Source: Actinoplanes sp. NBC_00393 (GTDB lineage Bacteria; Actinomycetota; Actinomycetes; Mycobacteriales; Micromonosporaceae). Taken from it: a stretch of DNA of 64,000 nucleotides. A model generated the notes under the pieces. That model saw nothing but the letters and a program-made list of their open reading frames with translations. It was not told the origin of the DNA and ran no database searches. The stretch spans positions 10,220,001 to 10,284,000 of the forward strand of contig NZ_CP107942.1 of the NCBI RefSeq assembly GCF_036053395.1, written 5' to 3'. The translations under genes and the position numbers were made by a program. This document shows positions 7,401-14,953 of this stretch, one piece after another (the stretch's first letter is position 1; every line of letters begins with the position of its first letter).

Positions 7401-9863
7401 AGCAAGATCTGCCGGCTCAGCCGACGTGGCGGGCTGCGCCTCCTCGACCGAGGTGGTCGACTCTGCGGCCGCATCCCAAGTTGCGGACTTTACGGCCGCA
7501 TCCCAGGTTGCGGAGTCTGCGGCCGCATCCCGAGTGGCGGACTCAGCGGTCTCATCCCAGGTGGTGGGCTGGACCTCCTCAACCGCGGGTGCGGATTGGG
7601 CAGCTTCGGGTGAAGCAGCAGACTGCGCTTCCTCAGCGAAGGCCACGTTTTCCGCCGGCTCATCCGAGGTGGCGGGCTGTGCTTCCTCAGCGGAGGGTGC
7701 GGAATCCGCAGACTCCTCCGAGGTGGCAGGGTGCGCTTCTTCAACCGAATTCGGAGACTTCGCAGCCTCATCGGGGGCGGCGGATTCCGCTTCCTCGTCA
7801 GCATCGACGTTCGGGGCGAACCAGCCCTGTGGCTGGACAACCGTCACCTCGGGTTCCGGCTCGGCCTCGGCCTCCGGTACCGGGGTGGTCGCGCCCAGCC
7901 CGCTCATCGACAGCAGCCAGCCCAGCCCGTGCGACTCCTCGGTCTCCGGGCTCGCCTCCTCGGTGCCGCCAACCGGGACCCCGGTCGCAGGGATGGCGTT
8001 CTCGCCGACAACGGGAAGTCCGCTCGCCGGAGTGGCATCCGTCTCAGCGGTAACGGCGCCGGCATACGTCCCGGCTGCCGGCTCGCCCGCACCGTACGGC
8101 GCTCCGGTGATCGGGGCGAACGACTCGTCCTGGACGAAGCCCGCCGCCTCGCGACCGAACGGAACCGCCGTGACCGGTTCGGCCGGTGATCCGTACGTGT
8201 GCTGGTTTGAGTCCCCATTGCTCTCCGGCCCTGCGCGGCGCGGGTCCAGGGGCCGGGTCTGTTCCTCAGGAGCCGGCGCCGAACCCGGAGCCGGACCCGG
8301 AGCCGTGGCCGGGTCTGCCGCACGCGCCTGTGCCGGTTCCGCGGCGTGACCGGCACGCCGGGGGTCGAGCGGACGGGTCGGCTCGCCGGTGTGCTCGTCG
8401 ACAGGCCACGCCCCGGGCTGGTCGACAGGCCACGCCCCGGGCTCGTCCCGGGCGGGCTCGGTCCCAGCCGGACCGAAGTTCGACGCGCCGACGGCTGGCC
8501 CCGAGACCGAGGCCGAAACACCGGGCCCGGACACCGGCGAAACACCCGTGTGCTGCACAAACGGCGCAGCAGCACTGCCCGGACCGAATGGGGGCGCGCC
8601 GGCAGAGACCGGCCCGACCCCAGCCGGGCCGTAGCCAGGCGCGCCCGTGGAGGAAGACGCGACGCCGGCCGGGCCCGCGGAAGTGGGCGCGACGCCGGCC
8701 GGGCCGTAGCCGGATGCGCCCGCAGAGGCAGGCGGGGCGCCGGCCGGGTCGTGGACGGGCGCGCCCGCCGAAGCAGGCGCAACCCCGGCCGATTCATAAC
8801 CGGGTGCGCTGCCCGAGACCGGTGCCACACCGGCCTGGCTGGCCGGCGAACCGTAGACAGACGCGCTCCCGGACACCGGCGCGTTCCCCGACGCCGAGTG
8901 GTAGCCGGGCGCGCTCCCCGAGACCGGATAGACCGGCGCCGGCGGGTTGGCTGGATGCTGCGGGGTCACCCGGGTCGGCTGCGGCGCCGGCCGGGCCGTA
9001 GGCGGAGCAACCCGCTCCGGCGGCGCCGGGCGAAGATTGAACGGCGCATCAGGGCGACGCTCATCGGCGTACGCCGGGAACGCCCCGGGCGGCGCCGGAC
9101 GGGCACTGCCGTACGCCGCTCCCGCGGGTGGCATCGGCCGCCCATCCGGACCCTGCCGGGGAATCTGCTGCTCAGGTGCCTGACGACGACCTTGGTATCC
9201 GGGCTCCGGCTCTCGTCCGGGCACGTACCCCACCGCCGCTCCGGGTGCTATCGGGCGACCGTGCCGGCCCGGGGGAGTCTGCCCCTGCGGCGGCGGCCAC
9301 GATCCACCCTGCTGCGGAGACTCGGGGGCAGGCGCGGGCGAGACCGGGCGAGCACCGTACCCCTGCTGTGGAACCCGCCCTGCGGGCGGATTCTGGTGAC
9401 CCGGCACCTGCGCGTGCCCGGGCGGAACCGGCCGGGCCGACCCGCCGTAGACCGGCGCGGACCCGCGCCGCTGCTCCGGGGCGTTCTGGCCGACGTGGTC
9501 GTTCATGCCGACCGGACGATTCCAGGACGGCTCGTCGCGGGGCGGCGGCGAAACGCGCGGGACGTCGGACCGGGGCGGCGGCGAAACGCGCGGGACGTCG
9601 GACCGGGGCGGCGGCGAAACCGGCGCGCCGGCCACGACAGCACGCCCGCGGCCGCGACCGGAGTCGTCGACCGGCGCCGCGCTGACCGGCGCAGCACTGC
9701 CCCGGGACGCCTCGTACACCGGTGTGTGCACCGCTTTGCGCTGGCCCGGGTCGCCGGGATAGCGCTGGCCAGGCAGGGGCTGCCACTCCCAGGTGATCTC
9801 GTACACCCAGGCTGGCTCGTCATCCCAGCTGTCCGCGCCCGGCCGGGAGCTCCAACCGTTCAT
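4401..9863 (-). CDS. Giant low-complexity protein with C-terminal TPR-like and WG repeats
   Basis: About 1,820 residues from ATG 9863; an in-frame TTG 11 codons upstream is possible. The N-terminus (MNGWSSRPG... EITWEWQPLPGQRYPG) looks folded. Residues about 60-560 are Pro/Gly/Ala-rich with SPPPRSDVPRV-type repeats. Residues about 560-1385 are Ala/Glu/Asp-rich and acidic, with AEDRAPEP and ATEQNAAQPETTSV repeats. Residues about 1390-1560 form TPR-like helices. About 1600-1790 hold five WG-type repeats (GVWGAIDRQGK, GLFGVLDRAGR, GAWGALDRRGE). There is no signal peptide or membrane segment. It is probably a scaffold or interaction protein with an intrinsically disordered stalk; no catalytic domain is seen. 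It is divergent from the ABC exporter operon. Confidence 0.85.
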   Translation of the reverse strand: MNGWSSRPGADSWDDEPAWVYEITWEWQPLPGQRYPGDPGQRKAVHTPVYEASRGSAAPVSAAPVDDSGRGRGRAVVAGAPVSPPPRSDVPRVSPPPRSDVPRVSPPPRDEPSWNRPVGMNDHVGQNAPEQRRGSAPVYGGSARPVPPGHAQVPGHQNPPAGRVPQQGYGARPVSPAPAPESPQQGGSWPPPQGQTPPGRHGRPIAPGAAVGYVPGREPEPGYQGRRQAPEQQIPRQGPDGRPMPPAGAAYGSARPAPPGAFPAYADERRPDAPFNLRPAPPERVAPPTARPAPQPTRVTPQHPANPPAPVYPVSGSAPGYHSASGNAPVSGSASVYGSPASQAGVAPVSGSAPGYESAGVAPASAGAPVHDPAGAPPASAGASGYGPAGVAPTSAGPAGVASSSTGAPGYGPAGVGPVSAGAPPFGPGSAAAPFVQHTGVSPVSGPGVSASVSGPAVGASNFGPAGTEPARDEPGAWPVDQPGAWPVDEHTGEPTRPLDPRRAGHAAEPAQARAADPATAPGPAPGSAPAPEEQTRPLDPRRAGPESNGDSNQHTYGSPAEPVTAVPFGREAAGFVQDESFAPITGAPYGAGEPAAGTYAGAVTAETDATPASGLPVVGENAIPATGVPVGGTEEASPETEESHGLGWLLSMSGLGATTPVPEAEAEPEPEVTVVQPQGWFAPNVDADEEAESAAPDEAAKSPNSVEEAHPATSEESADSAPSAEEAQPATSDEPAENVAFAEEAQSAASPEAAQSAPAVEEVQPTTWDETAESATRDAAADSATWDAAVKSATWDAAAESTTSVEEAQPATSAEPADLAFSDEAAAPGRDLGAEAGPGGSVGEELPVSSAGTESSGAAGAENLAWAENLAWSDGATVAGAVDSASPETATSTPPTRAESGISGIGEAWDGQKADETPADLLTDANTASLAEDSPADAAKDSAAEPAEDRGTEAAEDRAPEPAEDRAAEAAEDRAPEPAEDRAAEAAEDRAPEPAEDRAAEAAEDSAVEPADIADAPLTADTWAEHEIPAASTSAELAEVADASPTADTWADHDAPGANISAELGETADVRPTADAWPDHNAFDADASVEPADVADVPPIATSADGRPAEAVDQQFSDLVVPAPAAGATWDESPALAPETASDVALPETDVSHAGTVGLPEYGFGSADNGQAPTIADVDESAEAGTHAPVEVFAPVSEVPGFDVGAPEDTDFAELAPLPDEETPDHRDLSEAEAELSAPPADLAEQAVVTGLAETAEEPGAPEAAAAVAEPQAAAVETAAEPEADAASTAIRSEPAAAVVKAAEDAETEPAATEQNAAQPETTSVATEQNAAQPETTSVATEQSAALPETAAVVAAAGGVSGGQAARAGGGETDSGQRPSAYAVPRKIRRGDPAEILAALPWAFDPATLREQVAEPDRLWDLVDRLTDRLEFAERDTVRAALLGLRAVASRVLGELDDALADARAALRHAEAAGELRPVSIARARLAHVLQWRGQFAEADRLYEEADSPELPSGVRAGIRELAGRSAFEQGRFLEAVNHFERALNVREGEDPELVERIELALDEITRRTGDGGWGPYPRGREEVLELPAAPMPLRDDGTNLWGYAAAVDPQFAEAQPFSEGVAWVRRPDSAAWELIDRTGTVLIDSESGYRAVDRFAEGIAWVARDAGGWFAIDRENQVVVPGGFEAALPFRRGMALTRAHGVWGAIDRQGKIAVPRRYQRFATVLYAGGAVEGFTDEGLAVFQEHGLFGVLDRAGRQLVPPAYSAVVIHPSAFLVSDATGAWGALDRRGEPLVDVVHREQADAAAEAGRLVPEARPLL
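6841..7056 (-). repeat. 24-bp tandem repeats inside the WG-repeat gene
   Basis: Alternating units encode AEDRAPEP and AEDRAAEA on the minus strand. About eight to nine copies of a 24-bp unit (48-bp higher-order unit) are seen. A second in-gene array of 42-bp units encoding ATEQNAAQPETTSV lies at about 5,815-5,930. Both are acidic, in frame and confined to the disordered central region. Confidence 0.85.
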
Positions 9864-10005
9864 CGGGCACCCAGCGGGCTGCCCGGCGATTGGCAACGCT
9901 CCGTCACGGCGAACTCCACCTTGTCAAAATTGAGCCGCGTCCGGCCGGGGACCCGGGTAGAGTCGCCCGGCTCCGTCGCGAGGGTTTCGGAAGGAGATTA
10001 ACGGC

Positions 10006-10866
10006 GTGGACCGGATCGACGCCAGGGTGCTGACGATCTCTCGAAACGGTCCGTTCCGCGGCTCCGCCACTACTTTCGGTGCGCTGATCGGGTCGGGTTT
10101 CCGGCGGTACACGACCTACCGGCAAGCCACCATAGCCGGAACGTTCACCAACATCGTGTTCGGCTTCCTGCGCTGTTACGTGCTGCTCGCCGTGGCTGAG
10201 GGCGCGGCCGGGCACGAACCGGCCGGATACGACCCGGAACAGCTCGCGACGTACGTCTGGGTGGGTCAGGGCCTACTGAGCGTGATCGGGATCTGGGGCT
10301 GGACCGAGCTGGCCGACCGGATCCGCACCGGCGACATCGCGGCCGACCTGTTACGTCCGGTCTCTCCGGTGACCAGTTACCTCGCCGCTGACCTGGGCCG
10401 GGCACTGCACGGCATGCTCACCCGGTTCGGTCCGCCGCTGGTCGCCGGGGCGATCTTCTTCCCGCTGCACACGCCGACCCGCTGGCAGACCGTCCCGCTT
10501 TTCGCGCTTTCCATCCTGTTCGCGGTGATGATCTGTTTCGGCTGCCGGTACCTGGTGAACGCCTCGGCGTACTGGCTGCAGGACGCCCGCGGCCCGATCA
10601 TGCTGTGGACCCTGGGTTCCGGGGTGCTGGGTGGCCTCTACTTCCCGTTGCGCCTGCTGCCCGCCGAGCTCACTGTGGCGCTCACGGTGGCGACGCCGCT
10701 GCCGAGCCTCCTGCAGACGCCGCTGGACGTGATCTCCGAGCGGGACGGGCCGGCCCTGCAGGCCGGTCTGGTCGGGTTGCAGGCGGTGTGGGTGGTGGTG
10801 ATGCTGGCGCTGGCCGCGCTGGTGCAGCGCCGGGCCGAGCGGCGCCTGGTGGTCCAGGGTGGGTGA
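10006..10866 (+). CDS. ABC-2 type exporter, permease subunit 1
   Basis: 286 residues from GTG 10006, preceded by the strong Shine-Dalgarno AAGGAGAT. It has about six hydrophobic segments with the ABC-2 permease layout (N-terminal cytoplasmic segment FRRYTTYRQATIAG, then paired helices). It belongs to the permease type usually found as two non-identical subunits followed by an ATPase, as here. The next gene overlaps it by 8 bp. Substrate cannot be read from sequence. Confidence 0.88.
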   Translation: MDRIDARVLTISRNGPFRGSATTFGALIGSGFRRYTTYRQATIAGTFTNIVFGFLRCYVLLAVAEGAAGHEPAGYDPEQLATYVWVGQGLLSVIGIWGWTELADRIRTGDIAADLLRPVSPVTSYLAADLGRALHGMLTRFGPPLVAGAIFFPLHTPTRWQTVPLFALSILFAVMICFGCRYLVNASAYWLQDARGPIMLWTLGSGVLGGLYFPLRLLPAELTVALTVATPLPSLLQTPLDVISERDGPALQAGLVGLQAVWVVVMLALAALVQRRAERRLVVQGG

Positions 10867-11659
10867 GGTACGGGCGTACGCGGCCCTGGCCGGCGCCCAG
10901 TTCCGTTCGGTGACGTCCTACCGCACGTCGTTCCTGGTCGAGGTGATCGGCAACATGGGCGCCACGGTCTTCGACGTGATCACGGTGTTCGTGCTGTTCC
11001 GGGCCACTCCCGAGATCGGCGGGTTCAGCCTGCGCGAGGCGGTGCTGGTGGTCGGCCTCAGCTCGGCCGGGTTCGCGCTGGCCGACATGCTGGTCGGCAA
11101 CGTGGACGGGCTGAAGAACTACGTGCGTACCGGCACCCTGGACGCGGTGCTGGTCCGGCCGCTGCCCGCGCTGCCCCAGTTGCTGCTGATGGACATGCCG
11201 CTGCGCAAGGCGTTGCGGGTGCTGTTCGGCTTCGTGGTGCTGGGCGGCGCGGTCGCGGTGAATGAGATCGACTGGACGCCCGCCCGGCTTCTGCTCATCG
11301 TGGCCGCTCCGCTCGCGGCCTGCGTCTTCTTCGGTTCGATCTTCGTGATCAGTGCGAGCCTGGCGTTCTGGTGGGTCGATTCCGGTCAGGTCGGCAGCGC
11401 TTTCACCTATGGCGGGCGCGATTTCACCGCGTACCCGGTCACGGTTTATGGCGGTTGGTTCCGTGCGCTCTTCGCGTACGCCCTCGGGTTCGCCTTTGTC
11501 GCCTACCAGCCGGCGCTGGCGCTGCTGGGCCGGCCCGATCCGCTCGGCCTGCCGGCCTGGGCCGGCTATGTCTCACCCTTGATCGCATTGGCCGCGGCGG
11601 CTGTCGCCGCCGGCGTATGGCGCGCCGGCATCCGTCAATATCGGAGTACAGGTTCATGA
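10859..11659 (+). CDS. ABC-2 type exporter, permease subunit 2
   Basis: 266 residues from GTG 10859, overlapping the upstream permease stop by 8 bp. Six hydrophobic helices are visible. The N-terminus (FRSVTSYRTSFLVEVIGNMG) matches the amphipathic start of its partner permease, so the two probably form a heterodimeric channel. The stop overlaps the ATG of the ATPase gene (ATGA at 11656-11659). All three genes are translationally coupled. Confidence 0.88.
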   Translation: MGEVRAYAALAGAQFRSVTSYRTSFLVEVIGNMGATVFDVITVFVLFRATPEIGGFSLREAVLVVGLSSAGFALADMLVGNVDGLKNYVRTGTLDAVLVRPLPALPQLLLMDMPLRKALRVLFGFVVLGGAVAVNEIDWTPARLLLIVAAPLAACVFFGSIFVISASLAFWWVDSGQVGSAFTYGGRDFTAYPVTVYGGWFRALFAYALGFAFVAYQPALALLGRPDPLGLPAWAGYVSPLIALAAAAVAAGVWRAGIRQYRSTGS

Positions 11660-12615
11660 TCCAGATGCGTGAGCTGCGCAAAGACTTCACGGTACGGGTG
11701 AAAGCCGGCCGCCTCCGCCGGGAGAAGCGGACGGTGGCGGCGGTGGACGGGGTGAGTCTCACCATCGAACCGGGGGAGATGGTCGGCTACATCGGCCCGA
11801 ACGGCGCGGGCAAATCCACCACGCTGAAGATGCTCACCGGCGTGCTGACACCGTCCAGTGGCGAGGTCTCGGTGTGCGGGCTCACCCCGGTGCCGCAGCG
11901 CACCAGGCTGGCGTTGCGAATCGGGGTCGTTTTCGGACAGCGCTCGCAACTCTGGTGGGATCTGCCGCTCGCCGAGTCGTTCCGGCTGCTGCGGCACATC
12001 TACCGGGTGCCGGCCGCCGAGCACGAGACCCGGCTGCGCCGCTGCCGGGACCTGCTCGACCTGGACGAGTTCCTGGACACCCCGGTGCGGCAGCTCTCGC
12101 TCGGGCAGCGGATGCGCGGCGAACTGACCGCCGCGCTGCTGCACGGGCCCGAGGTGCTGTTCCTGGACGAGCCCACCATCGGCCTGGACGTGGTGAGCAA
12201 GCAGGCGGTCCGCTCGTTCCTGGCCGAGCTGGGCGGGACCGGCGACGTCACCCTGGTGCTGACCACGCACGACCTGGCCGACATCGAGCGCCTGTGCGAA
12301 CGGCTCGTGGTGATCGACCACGGCCGGGTGGTGCACGACGGGACGATCGAGGCACTGCATGCCCGGTACGGGTCGCGCCGCAGCCTCGTCGTCGATCTCG
12401 AACAACCCTTGCCGGCCGGGTTCGAGCTGCCCGGCGCCTCCCTGGTCGCGGTCGAGGCGGAACGGCACCGGGTGACGTTCGCGCTGGACTCGGTGGCGGC
12501 CGGAGCGGCGGTGGCGGGTCTGGTCGCGGCGGTGCCGGTCCGGGACCTGTCGTTGCTCGAACCGGACATCGAGGACGTCGTGGCCAAGCTCTACCGCACT
12601 ACCGATGCTCCATGA
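11656..12615 (+). CDS. ABC exporter ATP-binding subunit
   Basis: 319 residues from ATG 11656 (MIQMRELRKDFTVRVK), overlapping the permease stop by 4 bp. Walker A is GPNGAGKST, the signature is LSLGQRMRGEL, Walker B is VLFLDEPTIGLD, and the switch His is in LTTHDL. The basic insertion KAGRLRREKRTVAAV before Walker A is typical of the DrrA/NatA-like exporter ATPases paired with two ABC-2 permeases. It drives export by the upstream permeases. Its 3' end overlaps the convergent XRE gene by 17 bp. Confidence 0.93.
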   Translation: MIQMRELRKDFTVRVKAGRLRREKRTVAAVDGVSLTIEPGEMVGYIGPNGAGKSTTLKMLTGVLTPSSGEVSVCGLTPVPQRTRLALRIGVVFGQRSQLWWDLPLAESFRLLRHIYRVPAAEHETRLRRCRDLLDLDEFLDTPVRQLSLGQRMRGELTAALLHGPEVLFLDEPTIGLDVVSKQAVRSFLAELGGTGDVTLVLTTHDLADIERLCERLVVIDHGRVVHDGTIEALHARYGSRRSLVVDLEQPLPAGFELPGASLVAVEAERHRVTFALDSVAAGAAVAGLVAAVPVRDLSLLEPDIEDVVAKLYRTTDAP

Positions 12616-13153
12616 TCAGCACTGCCCAGGCCGGTTCCAGCGCCTCGTACCGGTGCGGGACGTCCCCGGGGAAGGTCACGTAGTCGCCCGGTCCCACCTC
12701 GACCGCCTCGTCCACCGGGCCGGTGCGGATCCGGCCCGAACCCACCACGATGTGCTCCACGCTGCCCGGGATGTGCGCCTCGGCCTCGCGGGGCTCGCCC
12801 GGCTCCAGCTCCATCAGGTAGATGTCGCGCCGGGTGTGCGGCGCGCCGGTGGCGAGGAGTTTCGCCACGAAATCGGCGCGGTCGGCGCGCAGCATCGTGC
12901 CCTCGTCGGCGCGGATGACGCGTACCGGTGAGGGCGGCGGCTCGATCAACCGGCTGAACGGGATGCCGAGCGCAACCCCCAGCGCCCACAGCGTCTCGAT
13001 GCTCGGGTTGCCGGTGCCCGCCTCCAGCTGGGACAGCGTCGATTTGGCCAGGCCGGCGCGCCGGGCCAGCTCGGTCAGCGAGATCCCGGCGCGTTCGCGC
13101 TCGCGGCGCAGGGCGGCGGCGATGACGGCCAGCGGCGGTGCCGGCTGATGCAT
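12599..13153 (-). CDS. XRE-family regulator with C-terminal cupin domain
   Basis: About 184 residues from ATG 13153, chosen for the GGAGC Shine-Dalgarno five bases upstream; GTG 13171 is the alternative. The N-terminal helix-turn-helix (GISLTELARRAGLAKSTLSQLE) is of lambda-repressor type. The C-terminal half is a beta-barrel cupin with HIPGSVEHIVV and PGDYVTFPGDVPH, which may sense a small ligand. It is divergent from azlCD, the usual place for the regulator of such amino-acid exporters, so it probably controls azlCD and itself through the ACGAAC repeats between them. Confidence 0.9.
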   Translation of the reverse strand: MHQPAPPLAVIAAALRRERERAGISLTELARRAGLAKSTLSQLEAGTGNPSIETLWALGVALGIPFSRLIEPPPSPVRVIRADEGTMLRADRADFVAKLLATGAPHTRRDIYLMELEPGEPREAEAHIPGSVEHIVVGSGRIRTGPVDEAVEVGPGDYVTFPGDVPHRYEALEPAWAVLIMEHR

Positions 13154-13171
13154 GTTCGCTCCATCGGTCAC

Positions 13172-13239
13172 TTCGTTCGGTTTGACGAACGCTCGGGTTC
13201 GTGTTCATCATAACGAACCATGGGGACGTTAAAACGAAC
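13172..13239. promoter_or_regulatory. Candidate operator: ACGAAC/GTTCGT repeats between xre and azlC
   Basis: The divergent gap holds ACGAAC at 13185, 13213 and 13234. Inverted partners are CGTTCG at 13174 (paired with CGAACG at 13186) and GTTCG at 13197 (paired with CGAAC at 13214). The third direct copy lies just inside azlC. The arrangement is typical of an autoregulated divergent pair. Binding is inferred. Confidence 0.6.
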
Positions 13240-14089
13240 ACTGCGGGACGTGGGCGCGCTGGCCGCAGCGACACTCGCGGTGGGCGCTTCCTTCGGCGCC
13301 ATCACCATTGCGTACGGCCTACCCAGCTGGGTTCCCGTCGCAATGTCGGTCCTGATCTTCGCGGGCGGCGCCCAGTTCCTGGCCGTCGGCCTGCTCGCCG
13401 CCGGCAACCCGCTCGCCGCCGTCCTCGCCGGCCTGCTGCTGAACGCCCGGCACCTCCCGTTCGGCCTGGCCGTGGCCGACACCATCGGCCCCCGCTGGCG
13501 GGACCGGCTGATCGGCAGCCACCTGATGACCGACGAAACCGTGGCGTTCGCCCTCGCCGCACCCGACCCCGCCCAGCGCCGCCGCATCTACTGGCTGGTC
13601 GGCGCCACCCTCTTCGTAACCTGGAACACCGGCGTAGTCCTCGGCGTCCTCCTCGGCGGCGCCACCGGCGACCCGAACGCCTTCGGCCTCGACGCCGCCT
13701 TCCCGGCCGGCCTGATCGCCCTGATCCTGCCGTCCCTGCGCGACCGCGACACCCGCCGGGTAGCCCTCCTCGGAGCAGCCATCGCAGTCCTGCTCACCCC
13801 GCTCCTCCCGGCCGGCCTGCCAGTCCTCTGCGCCCTGCTCGGCCTGCTCGCGCTGGTCCGCCCCCGGCGCCGCCCACCCGCTGCTCCACCCGCCGCTGCT
13901 CCGCGTGCCGCCGCTGCTCCGCGTGCCGCCGCGGCTCCGCCTGCCGCCGCGGCTCCGCCTGCCGCCGCAGCTCCGCGTGCCACCGCGGATCAGTTGGCCG
14001 CTGTGGATCCGTCGGCTGCCGCGGCCGGATCCGCATCCGCGCCGTCGCAGGCGGGGCCCGGTTCCGTCGTAGAGGAGACCCGATGCTGA
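13220..14089 (+). CDS. azlC: AzlC-family branched-chain amino-acid exporter, large subunit
   Basis: 289 residues from ATG 13220. The first ~215 residues have the AzlC pattern: GASFGAITIAYGLPSWVPVA near the start, then FAGGAQFLAVGLLAAG, then NARHLPFGLAVA. There are about seven to eight hydrophobic helices. The last ~70 residues are an unusual Ala/Pro-rich tail made of short PAAAAPRA-like repeats (13,875-13,985), absent from typical AzlC proteins of 230-250 residues. It should pair with AzlD in the inner membrane for export of leucine-type amino acids. Its stop overlaps the azlD start. Confidence 0.9.
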   Translation: MGTLKRTLRDVGALAAATLAVGASFGAITIAYGLPSWVPVAMSVLIFAGGAQFLAVGLLAAGNPLAAVLAGLLLNARHLPFGLAVADTIGPRWRDRLIGSHLMTDETVAFALAAPDPAQRRRIYWLVGATLFVTWNTGVVLGVLLGGATGDPNAFGLDAAFPAGLIALILPSLRDRDTRRVALLGAAIAVLLTPLLPAGLPVLCALLGLLALVRPRRRPPAAPPAAAPRAAAAPRAAAAPPAAAAPPAAAAPRATADQLAAVDPSAAAAGSASAPSQAGPGSVVEETRC

Positions 14090-14391
14090 TCACCGCGATC
14101 CTGGCCCTGGCCGTCGGCACCTACGCCATGCGGCTCAGCGGTGTGGTGCTCCGCGACCGCCTGGAGCTCTCCGACTCCCTGCAGCGCCTTCTGCCGATGG
14201 CAGCCGCCGCACTCCTCGCCGCCCTGGCCGGAACCGCCGCTCTGATGGCCGGCACCGAGTTCGCCGGCGTGGCCCGCCCGGCCGGCGTCCTGGTCGGAGC
14301 CCTGCTGGCCTGGCGCCGGGCCCCCTTCGTCGTGGTCGTCATCGCCGCAGCCGTCGTAGCCGCGCTACTCCGCCTCGCCGGCATCCCCTGA
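14083..14391 (+). CDS. azlD: AzlD-family branched-chain amino-acid transporter, small subunit
   Basis: 102 residues from ATG 14083, overlapping the azlC stop by 7 bp. It has four hydrophobic segments and the AzlD signature TYAMRLSGVVL near the N-terminus. The C-terminus (RAPFVVVVIAAAVVAALLRL) is the typical last helix. It forms the two-component exporter with AzlC and is probably under the divergent XRE-cupin regulator. The gene is followed immediately by the 63-bp repeat array. Confidence 0.9.
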   Translation: MLITAILALAVGTYAMRLSGVVLRDRLELSDSLQRLLPMAAAALLAALAGTAALMAGTEFAGVARPAGVLVGALLAWRRAPFVVVVIAAAVVAALLRLAGIP

Positions 14392-14407
14392 CCGCGCCCC
14401 GCCCACA

Positions 14408-14848
14408 GCGCGGGCTGACGCCCAGTGCTGCTTCCCTCGGCCGGAAAGGACGCTCGCGGTCAGCCGGGGGGTGTGGGCTGACGCCCAGTGCTGCTTCCCG
14501 CGGCGGGAAGGGACTGTCGCGGTCAGCCGGGGGGTGTGGGCTGACGTCCAGTGCTGCTTCCTGCGGCGGGAAGGGACTGTCGCGGTCAGCCGGGGGGTGT
14601 GGGCTGACGTCCAGTGCTGCTTCCTGCGGCGGGAAGGGACTGTCGCGGTCAGCCGGGGGGTGTGGGCTGACGTCCAGTGCTGCTTCCTGCGGCGGGAAGG
14701 GACGCTCGCGGTCAGCCGGGGGGTGTGGGCTGACGTCCAGTGCTGCTTCCTGCGGCGGGAAGGGACGCTCGCGGTCAGCCGAGGGGTGTGGGCTGACGCC
14801 CAGTGCTGCCTCGCGCGGCCGGAAGCGACCCTGGCGGTCAGCCGGGCA
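14408..14848. repeat. 63-bp tandem repeat array with nested inverted repeats (7 copies)
   Basis: Seven contiguous units start at 14408, 14471, 14534, 14597, 14660, 14723 and 14786. Each contains GGCTGAC near its start and GTCAGCC near its end (inverted), plus a central CTTCC...GGAAG inverted repeat. Adjacent units also place GTCAGCC ten bases before GGCTGAC, a hairpin across each junction. Since 63 is divisible by three, the array is open in several frames, but the conserved features are DNA symmetry rather than protein. It lies between the convergent azlD and DUF3043 genes. No gene is supported in 14392-14953. Confidence 0.92.
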
Positions 14849-14892
14849 CTGCAGTTGACCGCGGGGGCTGCTACGGAGTGGTTGAGACGACA

Positions 14893-14928
14893 CTGCCCGT
14901 CAGCCGCGGGGAACGGGCTGACGGGCAG
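14893..14928. terminator. 13-bp stem hairpin, probable bidirectional terminator
   Basis: CTGCCCGTCAGCC (14893-14905) is perfectly complementary to 14916-14928 across a 10-base loop. It contains the GTCAGCC/GGCTGAC pair seen at every junction of the adjacent 63-bp array, extended by six more base pairs. It lies between convergent azlD and DUF3043. Confidence 0.78.
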
Positions 14929-14953
14929 GGCTGTTTCGCGGACGGCGAAGAGG

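Noticed and set aside
14408..14848. Possible CRISPR array
   Set aside because: Units are contiguous without unique spacers, longer than CRISPR repeats, and no cas genes are near. The same applies to 32612-33279.
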